NCBI GenBank assembly: GCA_025350285.1
Contig: JANXYE010000346.1
Coordinates: 1-8,421 of the forward strand
Reading direction: 5' to 3'
DNA length: 8,421 nt
Source of the DNA: Chloroflexota bacterium
Lineage (GTDB): Bacteria > Chloroflexota > Dehalococcoidia > Tepidiformales > Tepidiformaceae
Part shown: positions 1 to 6,464 of the stretch, in pieces
Numbering within the stretch: the stretch's first letter is position 1
Layout: each line of letters starts with the position of its first letter
Position numbers and translations under genes: made by a program
The notes under the pieces: generated by a model
The model's input: only the letters and a program-made list of their open reading frames with translations
What the model was told of the DNA's origin: nothing
Databases searched by the model: none

Positions 1-309
1 AGTGGACGCGCGACGGCGAGCGATGGATGTTTGAGTGAGCGAATAGCTGTTAGCTTTTAGCTTCTAATTCGGCCTGGACCGGGTGGTGGGCGTTCGGCTG
101 AGTGCGCGAGAGTGGGCGGTTCCACGTGGTGATTCCGTACCTGTTCCGGGACACGTTGATGACGCTGCTCAAGGCGGAGACGTTGCCCTACTCTGAACTA
201 ATTCCGGAGGATTCGAGGTGGAGACAGTTCGATACCCGACTTCGCGTCCCCAGCTTCACGGGTTAACCATCTGACGTTCCCGGGTCTTGCGGTCGCCAAG
301 AGCCAACGG
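1..309. other. Region without a confident gene, downstream of the CDF transporter
   Basis: I see no recognisable gene here. All three plus frames meet stops in the first 60 bases. The frame starting at base 3 reads WTRDGERWMFE and stops at 36-38, which could be the last codons of an upstream gene, but it is too short to judge. A 54-codon ORF opens at GTG 102 and ends with TAA at 264-266; its product is mixed hydrophobic and charged (it contains HVVIPYLFRDTLMTLLK) and I do not recognise it. It has no clear ribosome binding site. It may be a remnant of a gene or noncoding. An AT-rich 7-bp tandem repeat lies at 44-64. I saw no convincing terminator for the minus-strand transporter that ends at 310. 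Confidence 0.5.
44..70. repeat. AT-rich 7-bp imperfect tandem repeat
   Basis: Three consecutive heptamers, TAGCTGT, TAGCTTT and TAGCTTC, are followed by a degenerate partial fourth unit, TAATTC. The array stands out as AT-rich in a GC-rich window and lies between coding regions. It looks like a simple-sequence intergenic repeat. No function can be read from it. Confidence 0.6.
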
Positions 310-1260
310 CTAATGGCCACCCGCACGCTTCGGAACCGCGCCCGTGCGTTTCAGCTCCCAGAACGTGTCCGCCACCTCGGGTACGCGGCGTTCGAGTTCG
401 GTATCGATGCGGACGAGCAGGTCTTCGATAGCGTCGGTGTTCATGTCGCGCTTGACGTTCAGTTCGCCGGTCACGAGGACGCTGTGGGAACCGAGCTGGA
501 TCGTGAGGACGCGGACAATATGGACGACCTCCGGGAAGCTGGCGAGCGTCTCGCGGATATGCTGCTGGGTCTCGTCGCTCGCGGCACTACCGAGCAGGAG
601 CTTTCGCGACTGGGCGCCCAGGAGGAACGCAACAGCGGCGAGTACAACACCGATGAGCAGCGAGGCGATCCCGTCCCAATCTTCATTCCCGGTGAGTTCC
701 GAGAGGCCGAGCCCGCCCGCGGCGAGCACGAGGCCAATGAGTGCGGCGCTATCTTCGAACAGCACTGTTTTGAGCGTGATATTCGGCGATTCGCGGATGT
801 ACTTGCCAAGGGACCACTTTTTCGCGCGCGCCCCTGCTCGCAGACCGCGTACGGCCACGGCCCAGGAGATGGACTCAAAGACGATGGCGAAACCCAACAC
901 GCCAAAACCGATGAGCAACTGGCCGCCGGTGCGGGCATGGTCTTCGTCCTGGATGAGCGTGCGGGTGCCTTCGTAGAAGGAGAAGGCAGCCCCGGCAACA
1001 AAGATGAAGATGGCGGCGAGAAACGACCAGAAGAACGCCTCCTTGCCGTAGCCCATCGGGTGCTTTTCGTCGGGCGTCGTGTCGGAACGGTTGATGCCGA
1101 TGAGGAGAAAGACCTGGTTCACGGTATCGGCGATGGAGTGCCCGGCTTCGGCGAGGAGGGCGGCGCTGCCGGTCAGGACGCCGGCGACGATTTTGCCGAC
1201 GGCAATCGCGAAGTTCGCACCCAGGGCCGCGATAACCGGGCCCTTGCTCTCTTCCGCCAT
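310..1260 (-). CDS. Cation diffusion facilitator (CDF) transporter, ZnT9-like
   Basis: This 316-residue inner-membrane protein probably exports a divalent metal cation by proton antiport, as CDF proteins do. The family is visible in the glycine- and alanine-rich first helix (about 10-35), a helix-2 metal site HSIAD (His41, Asp45), the HPMGYGKE loop (67-74) leading into FWSFLAAIFIF, and further helices near 113-140, 165-184 and 196-216. A cytoplasmic C-terminal domain (about 225-305) follows. Helix 5 reads LFEDSAALIG with Asp170; the position that is His in ordinary zinc CDFs is Val166. The FEDSAA signature resembles the SLC30A9/ZnT9 branch rather than FieF or ZitB, so the metal is uncertain. 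The ATG at 1260 is preceded by GAGGGGTGAT at 5 nt, a strong Shine-Dalgarno match. It is divergent from the gene at 1496. Family confidence is high; the substrate is not determined. Confidence 0.93.
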   Translation of the reverse strand: MAEESKGPVIAALGANFAIAVGKIVAGVLTGSAALLAEAGHSIADTVNQVFLLIGINRSDTTPDEKHPMGYGKEAFFWSFLAAIFIFVAGAAFSFYEGTRTLIQDEDHARTGGQLLIGFGVLGFAIVFESISWAVAVRGLRAGARAKKWSLGKYIRESPNITLKTVLFEDSAALIGLVLAAGGLGLSELTGNEDWDGIASLLIGVVLAAVAFLLGAQSRKLLLGSAASDETQQHIRETLASFPEVVHIVRVLTIQLGSHSVLVTGELNVKRDMNTDAIEDLLVRIDTELERRVPEVADTFWELKRTGAVPKRAGGH

Positions 1261-1265
1261 GGGCT

Positions 1266-1275
1266 ATCACCCCTC
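1266..1275 (-). promoter_or_regulatory. Strong Shine-Dalgarno of the CDF gene
   Basis: On the minus strand GAGGGGTGAT ends 5 nt before the ATG at 1260. It resembles the extended anti-SD complement (GGAGGTGAT) and fixes the transporter start. This gene therefore uses leadered initiation, unlike several apparently leaderless genes further right. Confidence 0.7.
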
Positions 1276-1459
1276 GGTGGTCAGCGTAGCAGGGCGGGTG
1301 CGTAGCGGCCGGGGCGCATCGGCAGGGCTTGGGCGCCGCTCCCTGTCGGTCGCGGTACTGAGCACCCGCGCCGCGCCGTCCGCCCGCGTCAGCGCCGCGA
1401 CGGAGACGGAGCGGCGTTTCGCGTCGTGGGGCCCAGAGTCCTCGACGATCTGGACGCGG

Positions 1460-1465
1460 TAGAAT
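1460..1465 (+). promoter_or_regulatory. Candidate -10 box (TAGAAT) of the HTH membrane protein
   Basis: TAGAAT lies 30 nt before the ATG at 1496 and would give a leader of about two dozen bases containing the GGAGGGG ribosome binding site at 1486-1492. I find no good -35 box at the usual distance. The 235-bp gap 1261-1495 between the divergent genes otherwise shows only shadow reading frames and no other clear element. Confidence 0.35.
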
Positions 1466-1495
1466 GTGGTCCGCGAAGACGCCTCGGAGGGGACG

Positions 1496-3157
1496 ATGTC
1501 TGGCGGCGAACCAATTCCCGGCCTCTCCCCGACCGATTCGATGCTCGTGGCTTCCGTACGGGCGGGGATGTTGGACGCTGAATCGGCGGTGCGCCTTGGC
1601 CTGACGGTGACGGACGTGCGGCGGCGGATCGAAACGGTGATGATGCGGCTCGGGTTTGCTGACCGGGCCGAACTGTGCTCGTGGGACCCCCTGGTCCGCC
1701 CCTTTCCGGCTGATCTTGCGGAGCTGACGGCCCCGGCCGCGACCGCGCGTCCGGGCGAACTCAGCGCGCCGAAGCCGAGGGTCCCGATCTTGTCGCTGGT
1801 CAGCCTCGCTGGCGTTGCCGTTGTCGTAGGCCTGGGGCTCTGGTGGTTTACGAACTCCGGGAGTTCGAGCATTGCCACGCCTGCGCCGCCGGCCACGGCG
1901 GTGGTTACCACGCCCGCCCCGCCCGCCCCGTCGGCCCTCCCGGCGACGTTCGCGGGGGTCCCTCTGAGGCCGCTGACCCCGCTCCCGGCCACCGACCTCC
2001 CGCCCGGGCTGGCGCTCTATTCGCTGATCGATTGCGATTGCGGCCGGCCCGTCCAGGAGCTTGTACGGCTGTACCGGGACCTGGATGGCCAGGTCCACCG
2101 GGACACGCTATTCCGCGCCGATGACTATTCCGGAGACCCACTCGCGAGCATCTTTTCGGTATGGGCCGAAGGTGACGCCTCGGACATCGCCGTCGCGGTG
2201 TGCGTCGATGGCGAGTGCGGGGCGCAGGGCCCAATCGTGCCGCTCGCAGCCCGGACGGTCGTTTGGCGGTCGCACGATGGCGGCATGAGTTGGGACGAGG
2301 CGGGGCCGCCGCTCACGGGGCTCGTTTCGATACTCGGCGCCAGCGATGGCCAACTGCTCATCCGCCAGTCGTTGCAAATCGCTCCCCAGACCGCGCACGA
2401 GAGCTACCTGCGCTACCCATCTGGCGAGCCGCTGGCGCAACCGCCGCCAGGGCTGTATCCATCGGCACCGTTCACCTACGGTGCCGGACGGGTGGCCTGG
2501 CTGAGCGGCAGCGAGCCGGCGGTCATCGGCGCGACCGGGGCGACGGTGCTCGGGATGACGGACACCGCCGCCCGTCCCTTCGCGCGCGCCGTGGCGCGGC
2601 CCCGGACGGCCGAGAGCTGGGCGTTAAGCTGGTACCCGGAGGCGAAGACGCCAGACCAGCCTGAGATCCTCACCGGGCTCGTGGAGACGGCCGCGTCCGG
2701 GGCGGTGAGGAGCGCGGTGGTCTACCTGGGACTGCCGGTGACGCCGTTGCTCTGGCTGGACGCTCACCGCCTACTGGCGAGCGTTGCGGTTTCCGTGCCG
2801 CTGGACTTTCCGGGCCCGCCGGGCGCGTCGAGCCCGTTGCCGGTGGCGGCGATCGTAGACTTCGATGCGGCAACGCTGACGCCACTCGTCGAGCCGCTGG
2901 CCATCCTCGGGCGCAACCGGGTAATCGCGGCCTGGCGGGGTGAGTTCGTCCGCATTGGCGCGCTTGCCGGTTGTGTGACGGTGCTCGCTGATCCGGACCC
3001 CGTACATGGACGCCATGTCGCTTGCCTGCCCGGACGTTCGATTGTCAGCCTCCTCGGGGCGCGAGTTGTCGGTGGGGAGGGCTGGCTTCATGTGCGAACG
3101 CCAGCCGGTAGAATCGGGTGGCTGCGCTCGACGCCTGAGGTGACGCTCACGCGGTAA
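1496..3157 (+). CDS. Membrane-anchored LuxR/GerE-type HTH protein with extracytoplasmic Asp-box domain
   Basis: This 553-residue protein combines a cytoplasmic DNA-binding domain with an outside domain. Residues about 10-60 align well by eye with the LuxR/GerE helix-turn-helix: LSPTDSMLV at the front, an ALA/VRLGLTVTDVRRRI recognition region, and RLGFADRAEL at the end. One transmembrane helix spans about 96-118, followed by a Pro/Ala/Thr stalk (about 127-170). The remaining ~380 residues contain one exact Asp-box, SHDGGMSW (259-266), typical of BNR/sialidase-like beta-propellers, and end in an SH3-like segment (GEGWLHV, GRIGWL). Cysteines at 180, 182, 236 and 241 may form disulfides. No catalytic residues are recognisable. 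Topology would be N-in, C-out, as in ToxR-like one-component regulators; that role is inference. The ATG at 1496 has GGAGGGG 3 nt upstream and is preferred over the in-frame GTG at 1466. It converges on the acyl-CoA dehydrogenase. Confidence 0.8.
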   Translation: MSGGEPIPGLSPTDSMLVASVRAGMLDAESAVRLGLTVTDVRRRIETVMMRLGFADRAELCSWDPLVRPFPADLAELTAPAATARPGELSAPKPRVPILSLVSLAGVAVVVGLGLWWFTNSGSSSIATPAPPATAVVTTPAPPAPSALPATFAGVPLRPLTPLPATDLPPGLALYSLIDCDCGRPVQELVRLYRDLDGQVHRDTLFRADDYSGDPLASIFSVWAEGDASDIAVAVCVDGECGAQGPIVPLAARTVVWRSHDGGMSWDEAGPPLTGLVSILGASDGQLLIRQSLQIAPQTAHESYLRYPSGEPLAQPPPGLYPSAPFTYGAGRVAWLSGSEPAVIGATGATVLGMTDTAARPFARAVARPRTAESWALSWYPEAKTPDQPEILTGLVETAASGAVRSAVVYLGLPVTPLLWLDAHRLLASVAVSVPLDFPGPPGASSPLPVAAIVDFDAATLTPLVEPLAILGRNRVIAAWRGEFVRIGALAGCVTVLADPDPVHGRHVACLPGRSIVSLLGARVVGGEGWLHVRTPAGRIGWLRSTPEVTLTR

Positions 3158-3159
3158 CG

Positions 3160-3195
3160 GAATGGGCTGGCTCACGTCCATCAGCCAGCCCATTC
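3160..3195. terminator. Perfect 13-bp hairpin between convergent genes, likely bidirectional terminator
   Basis: GAATGGGCTGGCT (3160-3172) and AGCCAGCCCATTC (3183-3195) are exact inverted copies separated by a 10-nt loop. The hairpin begins two bases after the TAA of the upstream gene and ends 24 bases before the stop of the convergent dehydrogenase. Neither side has a T tract, so it is not a textbook intrinsic terminator, but its position and perfect stem make bidirectional transcription termination or 3'-end protection the best reading. Confidence 0.75.
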
Positions 3196-3219
3196 GAGCT
3201 AACAGCTGGGAAGGCGCAC

Positions 3220-4377
3220 CTACCCGCGAGGCAGGCCAAGGCCGCGGGTGGCGATGATGCCCTTCTGGATTTCGCTGGTGCCGCCGGCGATGGTCGCGCT
3301 GACGGCCTGCATGTAGCCCATGCTGCTGCGGTTGCGGACGTTGCCGTGCGTGCCGTACATGTGCATGGAGAGGCTGGCGATGCGCTGGCCAAGTTCCGAA
3401 CTGAAGAGCTTGCACATGCTCGCTTCGTAGTTCGGGATCTTGTTGGCCACCTGCATACTCACCACGCGGTAGCTCAGCATCCTGGCGACTTCGCACTCCA
3501 CCCAGCGATCGACGAATTCGTGACGGACGCTGGCGCGGTGGAACGAAACTTCGTCGCCGCCCTTCTTGGCCTGGCGCATCAGGCCTTCGAGTTGCTTGCG
3601 CACGCCGATTGCGCTGCCAATGGAACTCCGTTCGAAGTCCAGCGTCGTTGTGCCCACGTACCAGCCGCGGTTCTCATCGCCGATGCGGTTCCGGACTGGC
3701 ACGCGCACGTCTTCGAAGAAGACTTCGTTGAACGTTTGCGTGCCCGCGAGGGTCGTCAGCGGCCGCACCGTCACGCCGGGCGACTTCATATCGACCAGCA
3801 GGTAGGTGATGCCGCGGTGCTTCGGGGCATCCGGGTCGGTGCGCACGAGCATGTACATCATGTCGGCGAACTGGGCGCCGGTCGTCCAGATCTTCTGGCC
3901 GTTGACCACGTAATCGTCGCCATCGCGGACGGCGCGGGTTTGGAGGCTGGCGAGGTCGGAACCGGCGCCCGGCTCGGAATAGCCCTGGCACCAGATGCTC
4001 TCGCCGCGAAGGATGCTGCCGAGGTGCTCGACCTTCTGGTCGTCGGTGCCGTGTTCGATAATCGTGGGGCCAATCATCATCACGCCGAAGCCGCCAACGT
4101 TGCTTGGGACACCCGCCTCGGCCATCGCTTCGTTCATGACGAACTGATCGACGACGGACATGTCAGCCCCGCCGTATTTCGCTGGCCAGCTCGGGGCGAT
4201 CCAGCCCTTTTTGGCCACGCGCTCGCGCCATTCTTTGATAGCGCCCATGCGGCCGAAGAGACCCATTTCGCTCTCTTCGGCGGCATTCGCGAAGACGCCC
4301 TTGTTCTCGTTTATGAACGTCTGGACTTCCTTGCGCCAGGCGCTTTCGTGGGCATTGTCAGCGAGTGTAATGGGCAT
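3220..4377 (-). CDS. Acyl-CoA dehydrogenase
   Basis: This 385-residue flavoenzyme probably oxidises an acyl-CoA thioester to the 2-enoyl-CoA, passing electrons to electron-transfer flavoprotein. Length and domain order are standard: N-terminal helical domain (about 1-125), central beta domain with the FAD signature WCQGYSEPGAGSDLA (129-143) and VNGQKIWTTGAQFADM (158-173), and C-terminal helical domain. Near the end, IAGGTSEIQKGIIA (363-376) has Gly where medium-chain enzymes carry the catalytic Glu before GT. A Glu in LDFERS (Glu249) occupies the region used by isovaleryl- and long-chain-type enzymes, so it is the likely base. The substrate is unknown; FadE-type sterol or branched-chain acyl-CoAs are possible. 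The start is placed at ATG 4377, because the 37 residues encoded upstream are basic and unlike the family. It is divergent from 4552 and convergent with 1496-3157. Confidence 0.93.
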   Translation of the reverse strand: MPITLADNAHESAWRKEVQTFINENKGVFANAAEESEMGLFGRMGAIKEWRERVAKKGWIAPSWPAKYGGADMSVVDQFVMNEAMAEAGVPSNVGGFGVMMIGPTIIEHGTDDQKVEHLGSILRGESIWCQGYSEPGAGSDLASLQTRAVRDGDDYVVNGQKIWTTGAQFADMMYMLVRTDPDAPKHRGITYLLVDMKSPGVTVRPLTTLAGTQTFNEVFFEDVRVPVRNRIGDENRGWYVGTTTLDFERSSIGSAIGVRKQLEGLMRQAKKGGDEVSFHRASVRHEFVDRWVECEVARMLSYRVVSMQVANKIPNYEASMCKLFSSELGQRIASLSMHMYGTHGNVRNRSSMGYMQAVSATIAGGTSEIQKGIIATRGLGLPRG

Positions 4378-4412
4378 GCTGTCGTACCAACTTTCCGGTA
4401 AATCGTGCTGGC

Positions 4413-4441
4413 ATTGTCGGGGCGGTGTCGCGCGCCCGCAA
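4413..4441 (-). promoter_or_regulatory. Candidate sigma70-type promoter of the acyl-CoA dehydrogenase
   Basis: On the minus strand TTGCGG (4436-4441) and GACAAT (4413-4418) are separated by exactly 17 nt. Transcription would start near 4406, giving a leader of about 29 nt with a weak GGAAAG about 13 nt before the ATG. The match is moderate and is based on the sequence alone. Confidence 0.4.
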
Positions 4442-4457
4442 GGGAACCTGGCGCGCG
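4429..4457. repeat. 8-bp perfect inverted repeat overlapping the candidate -35 box
   Basis: CGCGCGCC (4429-4436) and GGCGCGCG (4450-4457) are exact inverted copies with a 13-nt gap, in the intergenic space between two divergent genes. It overlaps the -35 element proposed for the dehydrogenase. It could be an operator or an RNA hairpin, but alternating CG octamers arise by chance in GC-rich DNA. Confidence 0.35.
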
Positions 4458-4551
4458 TACACTTCGGAAGCTTTATGTCGCTCGACACCGGCGAATCCCC
4501 CGGTTAGCTTGGTACGTGCCCTGTGGCGGGGCGAGGCGACTGGGTCTTTCT

Positions 4552-5148
4552 ATGTCCCGATCACTCTTTCGGCCGCTGCTCCTGATCGCGGCTGTGTGTG
4601 CACTGACCATCGGCGTGACCGTGGCTCTGCGTGCTGGTTCGGAGCCCGCGCGTGCCGCGAATAACGGCGAGTTTATCATCGATATCCTGCCGAACAGCTT
4701 TAACCCCCCGGTCTGCCAGGTGAACCGGAGCAACTCCGGCGGGCAGAGTATCGTTCGGTTCAGGAACAAGGACACAAAGCCGCGCCGGATCATCCTGCCC
4801 GACATCGATCCCTCGTTTCCCCTCCTGTTCGATGAAACGATTCCCGCGGGCGGCGTCTCAATCCAGTCACTTGGGATCACCAGCGCGGTGGAGTACACGT
4901 TTCTTGACGCTGCGGACCGCTCAAAGTCCGTGAAGGTCATTTCTCCAATCGACCCGAATTTTCCGTCGAACTGCGACCAGCTGCCGCCGACACCAACCCC
5001 CACGCCAACACGCACGCCGACTCCCGTGCCGACGCCGCGACAGTGGCCCCCGGCCTGCACGGGACTCGCGCCCGTATCGCGTCAGCCAATCACCGGTTGC
5101 GCGGTCGCGGCGGATATAGCGCAGGAATCCGGGCCAGACGCGCCATGA
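4552..5148 (+). CDS. Secreted or anchored protein, possible cupredoxin-like fold, Thr-Pro-rich tail
   Basis: This 198-residue protein is probably exported. It starts MSRSLFRPLLLIAAV, a basic start plus a hydrophobic stretch to about residue 27, followed by a probable cleavage site near ARAANNG (about residues 34-40). The central domain (about 40-140) reads FIIDILPNSFNPPVC, then SIVRFRNKDTKPRRIILPD. This resembles the layout of cupredoxin-like domains, but the place where a copper His is expected (NKD followed by H) holds KPRR, so copper binding is doubtful. A run of TPT/TPTP units (about 145-160) follows, then a 37-residue tail with two Cys. The function is unknown. ATG 4552 is chosen over in-frame upstream starts because it gives the signal peptide. 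The stop overlaps the next start as ATGA (5145-5148), implying coupled translation. Confidence 0.72.
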   Translation: MSRSLFRPLLLIAAVCALTIGVTVALRAGSEPARAANNGEFIIDILPNSFNPPVCQVNRSNSGGQSIVRFRNKDTKPRRIILPDIDPSFPLLFDETIPAGGVSIQSLGITSAVEYTFLDAADRSKSVKVISPIDPNFPSNCDQLPPTPTPTPTRTPTPVPTPRQWPPACTGLAPVSRQPITGCAVAADIAQESGPDAP

Positions 5149-5672
5149 GGGCTGGGCGCGTGATCATCGTCTCCGGTCCGCCGGGGGCCGGGAAAACGAC
5201 CGTCGCGCGTGAGCTGGCGGCGCGATTCGAGCCGTCGGTGCACCTGGAGAACGACCAGTTCTTCGCGGCAATCCGGTCCGGGTGCATTGAGCCATGGCTC
5301 GCGGCCTCGGAGGCGCAAAACCAGGTGATCCTGCAAGCGGCGGCGGGCGGATACACCGTGGTGGTCGATGGAGTGGTCATTCCCCGAAACGTGCGGGTCT
5401 ACGAAGAACGCCTCGCCGGGCTCGGGATGTCGCCGGTCTATGCGGTACTCCTCCCCAACGCGGAGACGGTGCTCAGGCGCGGCATGGCGCGCGCCGACCG
5501 GGAGCTGAGTGAACCGGTCTACCGGCAGACGCACGCGCGCTTCCTCGCCGAAGCCCCCGCCGGTTGCGTGATCGATACGACGCGGCTCTCCCGCTCGCAG
5601 TCCGCCGACGCCGTACTCGCCCTGGCGGAACGGGTGGGGATACCGGTGGCATTGATAACGGGCGCCCGCTAA
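5145..5672 (+). CDS. P-loop kinase-like NTPase (AAA_33/zeta-toxin-like group)
   Basis: This 175-residue cytoplasmic protein has a Walker A motif GPPGAGKTT (11-19) right after the first beta strand (VIIVS). LENDQFF (34-40) lies where small-molecule kinases bind substrate, YTVVVDGVV (70-78, Asp75) looks like the second strand, and the arginine-rich RRGMARADREL (111-121) fits a lid. This layout fits the broad family of gluconate-kinase, chloramphenicol-phosphotransferase and zeta-like phosphotransferases, so transfer of phosphate from ATP to a small molecule is likely. The substrate is not identifiable. There is no evidence for a partner antitoxin, so I do not call it a toxin. ATG 5145 overlaps the preceding TGA by 4 nt and gives a start just before the P-loop, which supports it over the in-frame start at 5043. 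Confidence 0.8.
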   Translation: MRAGRVIIVSGPPGAGKTTVARELAARFEPSVHLENDQFFAAIRSGCIEPWLAASEAQNQVILQAAAGGYTVVVDGVVIPRNVRVYEERLAGLGMSPVYAVLLPNAETVLRRGMARADRELSEPVYRQTHARFLAEAPAGCVIDTTRLSRSQSADAVLALAERVGIPVALITGAR

Positions 5673-5675
5673 GCT
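5670..5675 (+). promoter_or_regulatory. Candidate -10 box (TAAGCT) overlapping the kinase stop codon
   Basis: TAAGCT begins with the kinase TAA stop and lies 7 nt before the ATG at 5683. There is no Shine-Dalgarno sequence in between. This spacing places a transcription start at or next to the start codon, as in leaderless genes. A single hexamer with no -35 box is weak evidence by itself. Confidence 0.35.
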
Positions 5676-5682
5676 CCCGCCG

Positions 5683-6135
5683 ATGGCCACCAATAGCATC
5701 GAAGCGGCTGAAGCGGCATTCTTCAGGAACCTGAACACGCTGGTCGAACCTCTCGTGAAACAGGGATGGCTCTCACCCGGCTTCCTGCCGGCAGGGCTGA
5801 TCGTGCTCGAAATAGCCGGACGCAAGAGTGGCCGTGTGCACAGCGTCCCGCTGGTCGCGGCGCGAATCGGCGAGGTGCTGCTGGTGAGCACGCTTCGTGG
5901 CGGCCATTCGCAGTGGCTGCGCAACCTGGCCTCACGGCCGAACCTGCGATATTGGGTTGATGGCGGCGCAAACGAGGGCCACGCCAGCGTCGTGAGCAAA
6001 GGGCTGGCCCTTCCGGACTCGACGGCCGGCCCGCAATACCTGGGCCTGCTTGTCGCCCTGCTCCAGCCGTGGACCGCGGTCGGCTGGACCTTCGCCATCA
6101 TCTGCCCGGCCGCCGGCGCCGCGACCGTTCCTTGA
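5683..6135 (+). CDS. Deazaflavin (F420)-dependent nitroreductase/quinone reductase family protein
   Basis: This 150-residue protein belongs by eye to the Ddn-like flavin/deazaflavin oxidoreductases, which use reduced F420 to reduce quinones or nitro compounds. The signature is LEIAGRKSGRVHSVPLV (42-58), followed by EVLLVST (64-70) and GGHSQWLRNL (73-82), where family members bind the cofactor phosphate and lactyl chain. The length is typical of the family. A hydrophobic C-terminal part (about 118-145) could associate with the membrane. Dependence on F420 is inferred from the family; no F420 biosynthesis gene is in the window. It starts 10 nt after the kinase gene, with no ribosome binding site. 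It could be co-transcribed with the upstream pair or have its own start at 5683. Confidence 0.85.
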   Translation: MATNSIEAAEAAFFRNLNTLVEPLVKQGWLSPGFLPAGLIVLEIAGRKSGRVHSVPLVAARIGEVLLVSTLRGGHSQWLRNLASRPNLRYWVDGGANEGHASVVSKGLALPDSTAGPQYLGLLVALLQPWTAVGWTFAIICPAAGAATVP

Positions 6136-6161
6136 TCCCAGTGATGGCTGCCGCGACCGGG

Positions 6162-6167
6162 TATACT
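6162..6167 (+). promoter_or_regulatory. -10 box (TATACT) of the first MNT/HEPN module, leaderless
   Basis: TATACT is followed by exactly 6 nt and then the ATG at 6174. No Shine-Dalgarno sequence precedes the ATG. A start of transcription 6-7 nt after the -10 box would fall on the ATG itself, so a leaderless mRNA is predicted. The second module has the same arrangement with the same 6-nt gap. No convincing -35 box was found. Confidence 0.6.
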
Positions 6168-6173
6168 CGCTGC

Positions 6174-6464
6174 ATGAGACGCGACGATGTCATCCGCCTC
6201 CTGCACGAACACAAGGCTGAGATAGACGCGTTCGGCGTGAAGTCATTGTCGTTGTTCGGGTCCGTGGCCCGAGACGAAGCCGGTCCGGAGAGCGACGTGG
6301 ACGTGCTCGTCGAGTTCGATGAGCCGGTCACATACCGGCGGTACTGCGATGTTCGCTTCCTCATCGAGGATCTGCTCGGTACGAAAGTGGATCTGGTCAC
6401 CAACGACGGCTTGCGCCCGAGAGTGCGCCCCTACGTGGAGCGCGACGCCATTGCCATCGCGTGA
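6174..6464 (+). CDS. mntA: MNT-domain nucleotidyltransferase antitoxin (MntA-like), module 1
   Basis: This 96-residue minimal nucleotidyltransferase is the antitoxin of a HEPN/MNT pair. It carries GSVARDEAGPESDVD (29-43), a complete GSx10DxD motif with metal-binding Asp41 and Asp43, and a third acidic residue, Asp73, in KVDLV. The catalytic set therefore looks intact. Characterised MntA enzymes transfer AMP from ATP onto a tyrosine of the partner HEPN toxin and so silence it; the same is inferred here. The ATG at 6174 follows TATACT by 6 nt; the alternative upstream ORF start at 6069 lies inside the preceding gene and is rejected. The gene overlaps hepT by 14 nt. It is roughly 58% identical by eye to the second antitoxin at 7760. 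Confidence 0.92.
   Translation: MRRDDVIRLLHEHKAEIDAFGVKSLSLFGSVARDEAGPESDVDVLVEFDEPVTYRRYCDVRFLIEDLLGTKVDLVTNDGLRPRVRPYVERDAIAIA

Noticed and set aside
1..266. 54-codon ORF 102-266 and C-terminal fragment ending at 38
   Set aside because: No recognisable family, no clear ribosome binding site, and too short to call as genes.
313..1305. Long plus-strand ORF opposite the CDF transporter
   Set aside because: It is antisense to a well-supported transporter, has an acidic/Gly/Arg-rich low-complexity composition and no family resemblance.
1267..1480. Protein-like minus-strand reading frame upstream of the CDF gene (reads FYRVQIVEDSGPHDAK)
   Set aside because: The frame continues far into the antisense of the HTH protein and has no ATG, GTG or TTG near 1480 with a ribosome binding site. 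It is most likely a GC-rich shadow frame.
3108..3113. Third TAGAAT box
   Set aside because: It lies inside the coding region of the HTH protein just before its end, with no plus-strand gene following.
3346..4401. 351-codon plus-strand ORF opposite the acyl-CoA dehydrogenase
   Set aside because: The His/Ala/Val-rich translation is typical of the antisense of a GC-rich gene; the dehydrogenase has clear motifs throughout.
5145..5672. Zeta-type toxin
   Set aside because: The P-loop protein resembles that broad group, but no epsilon-like antitoxin is next to it; its neighbour is a secreted protein. Kept as a kinase-like NTPase.
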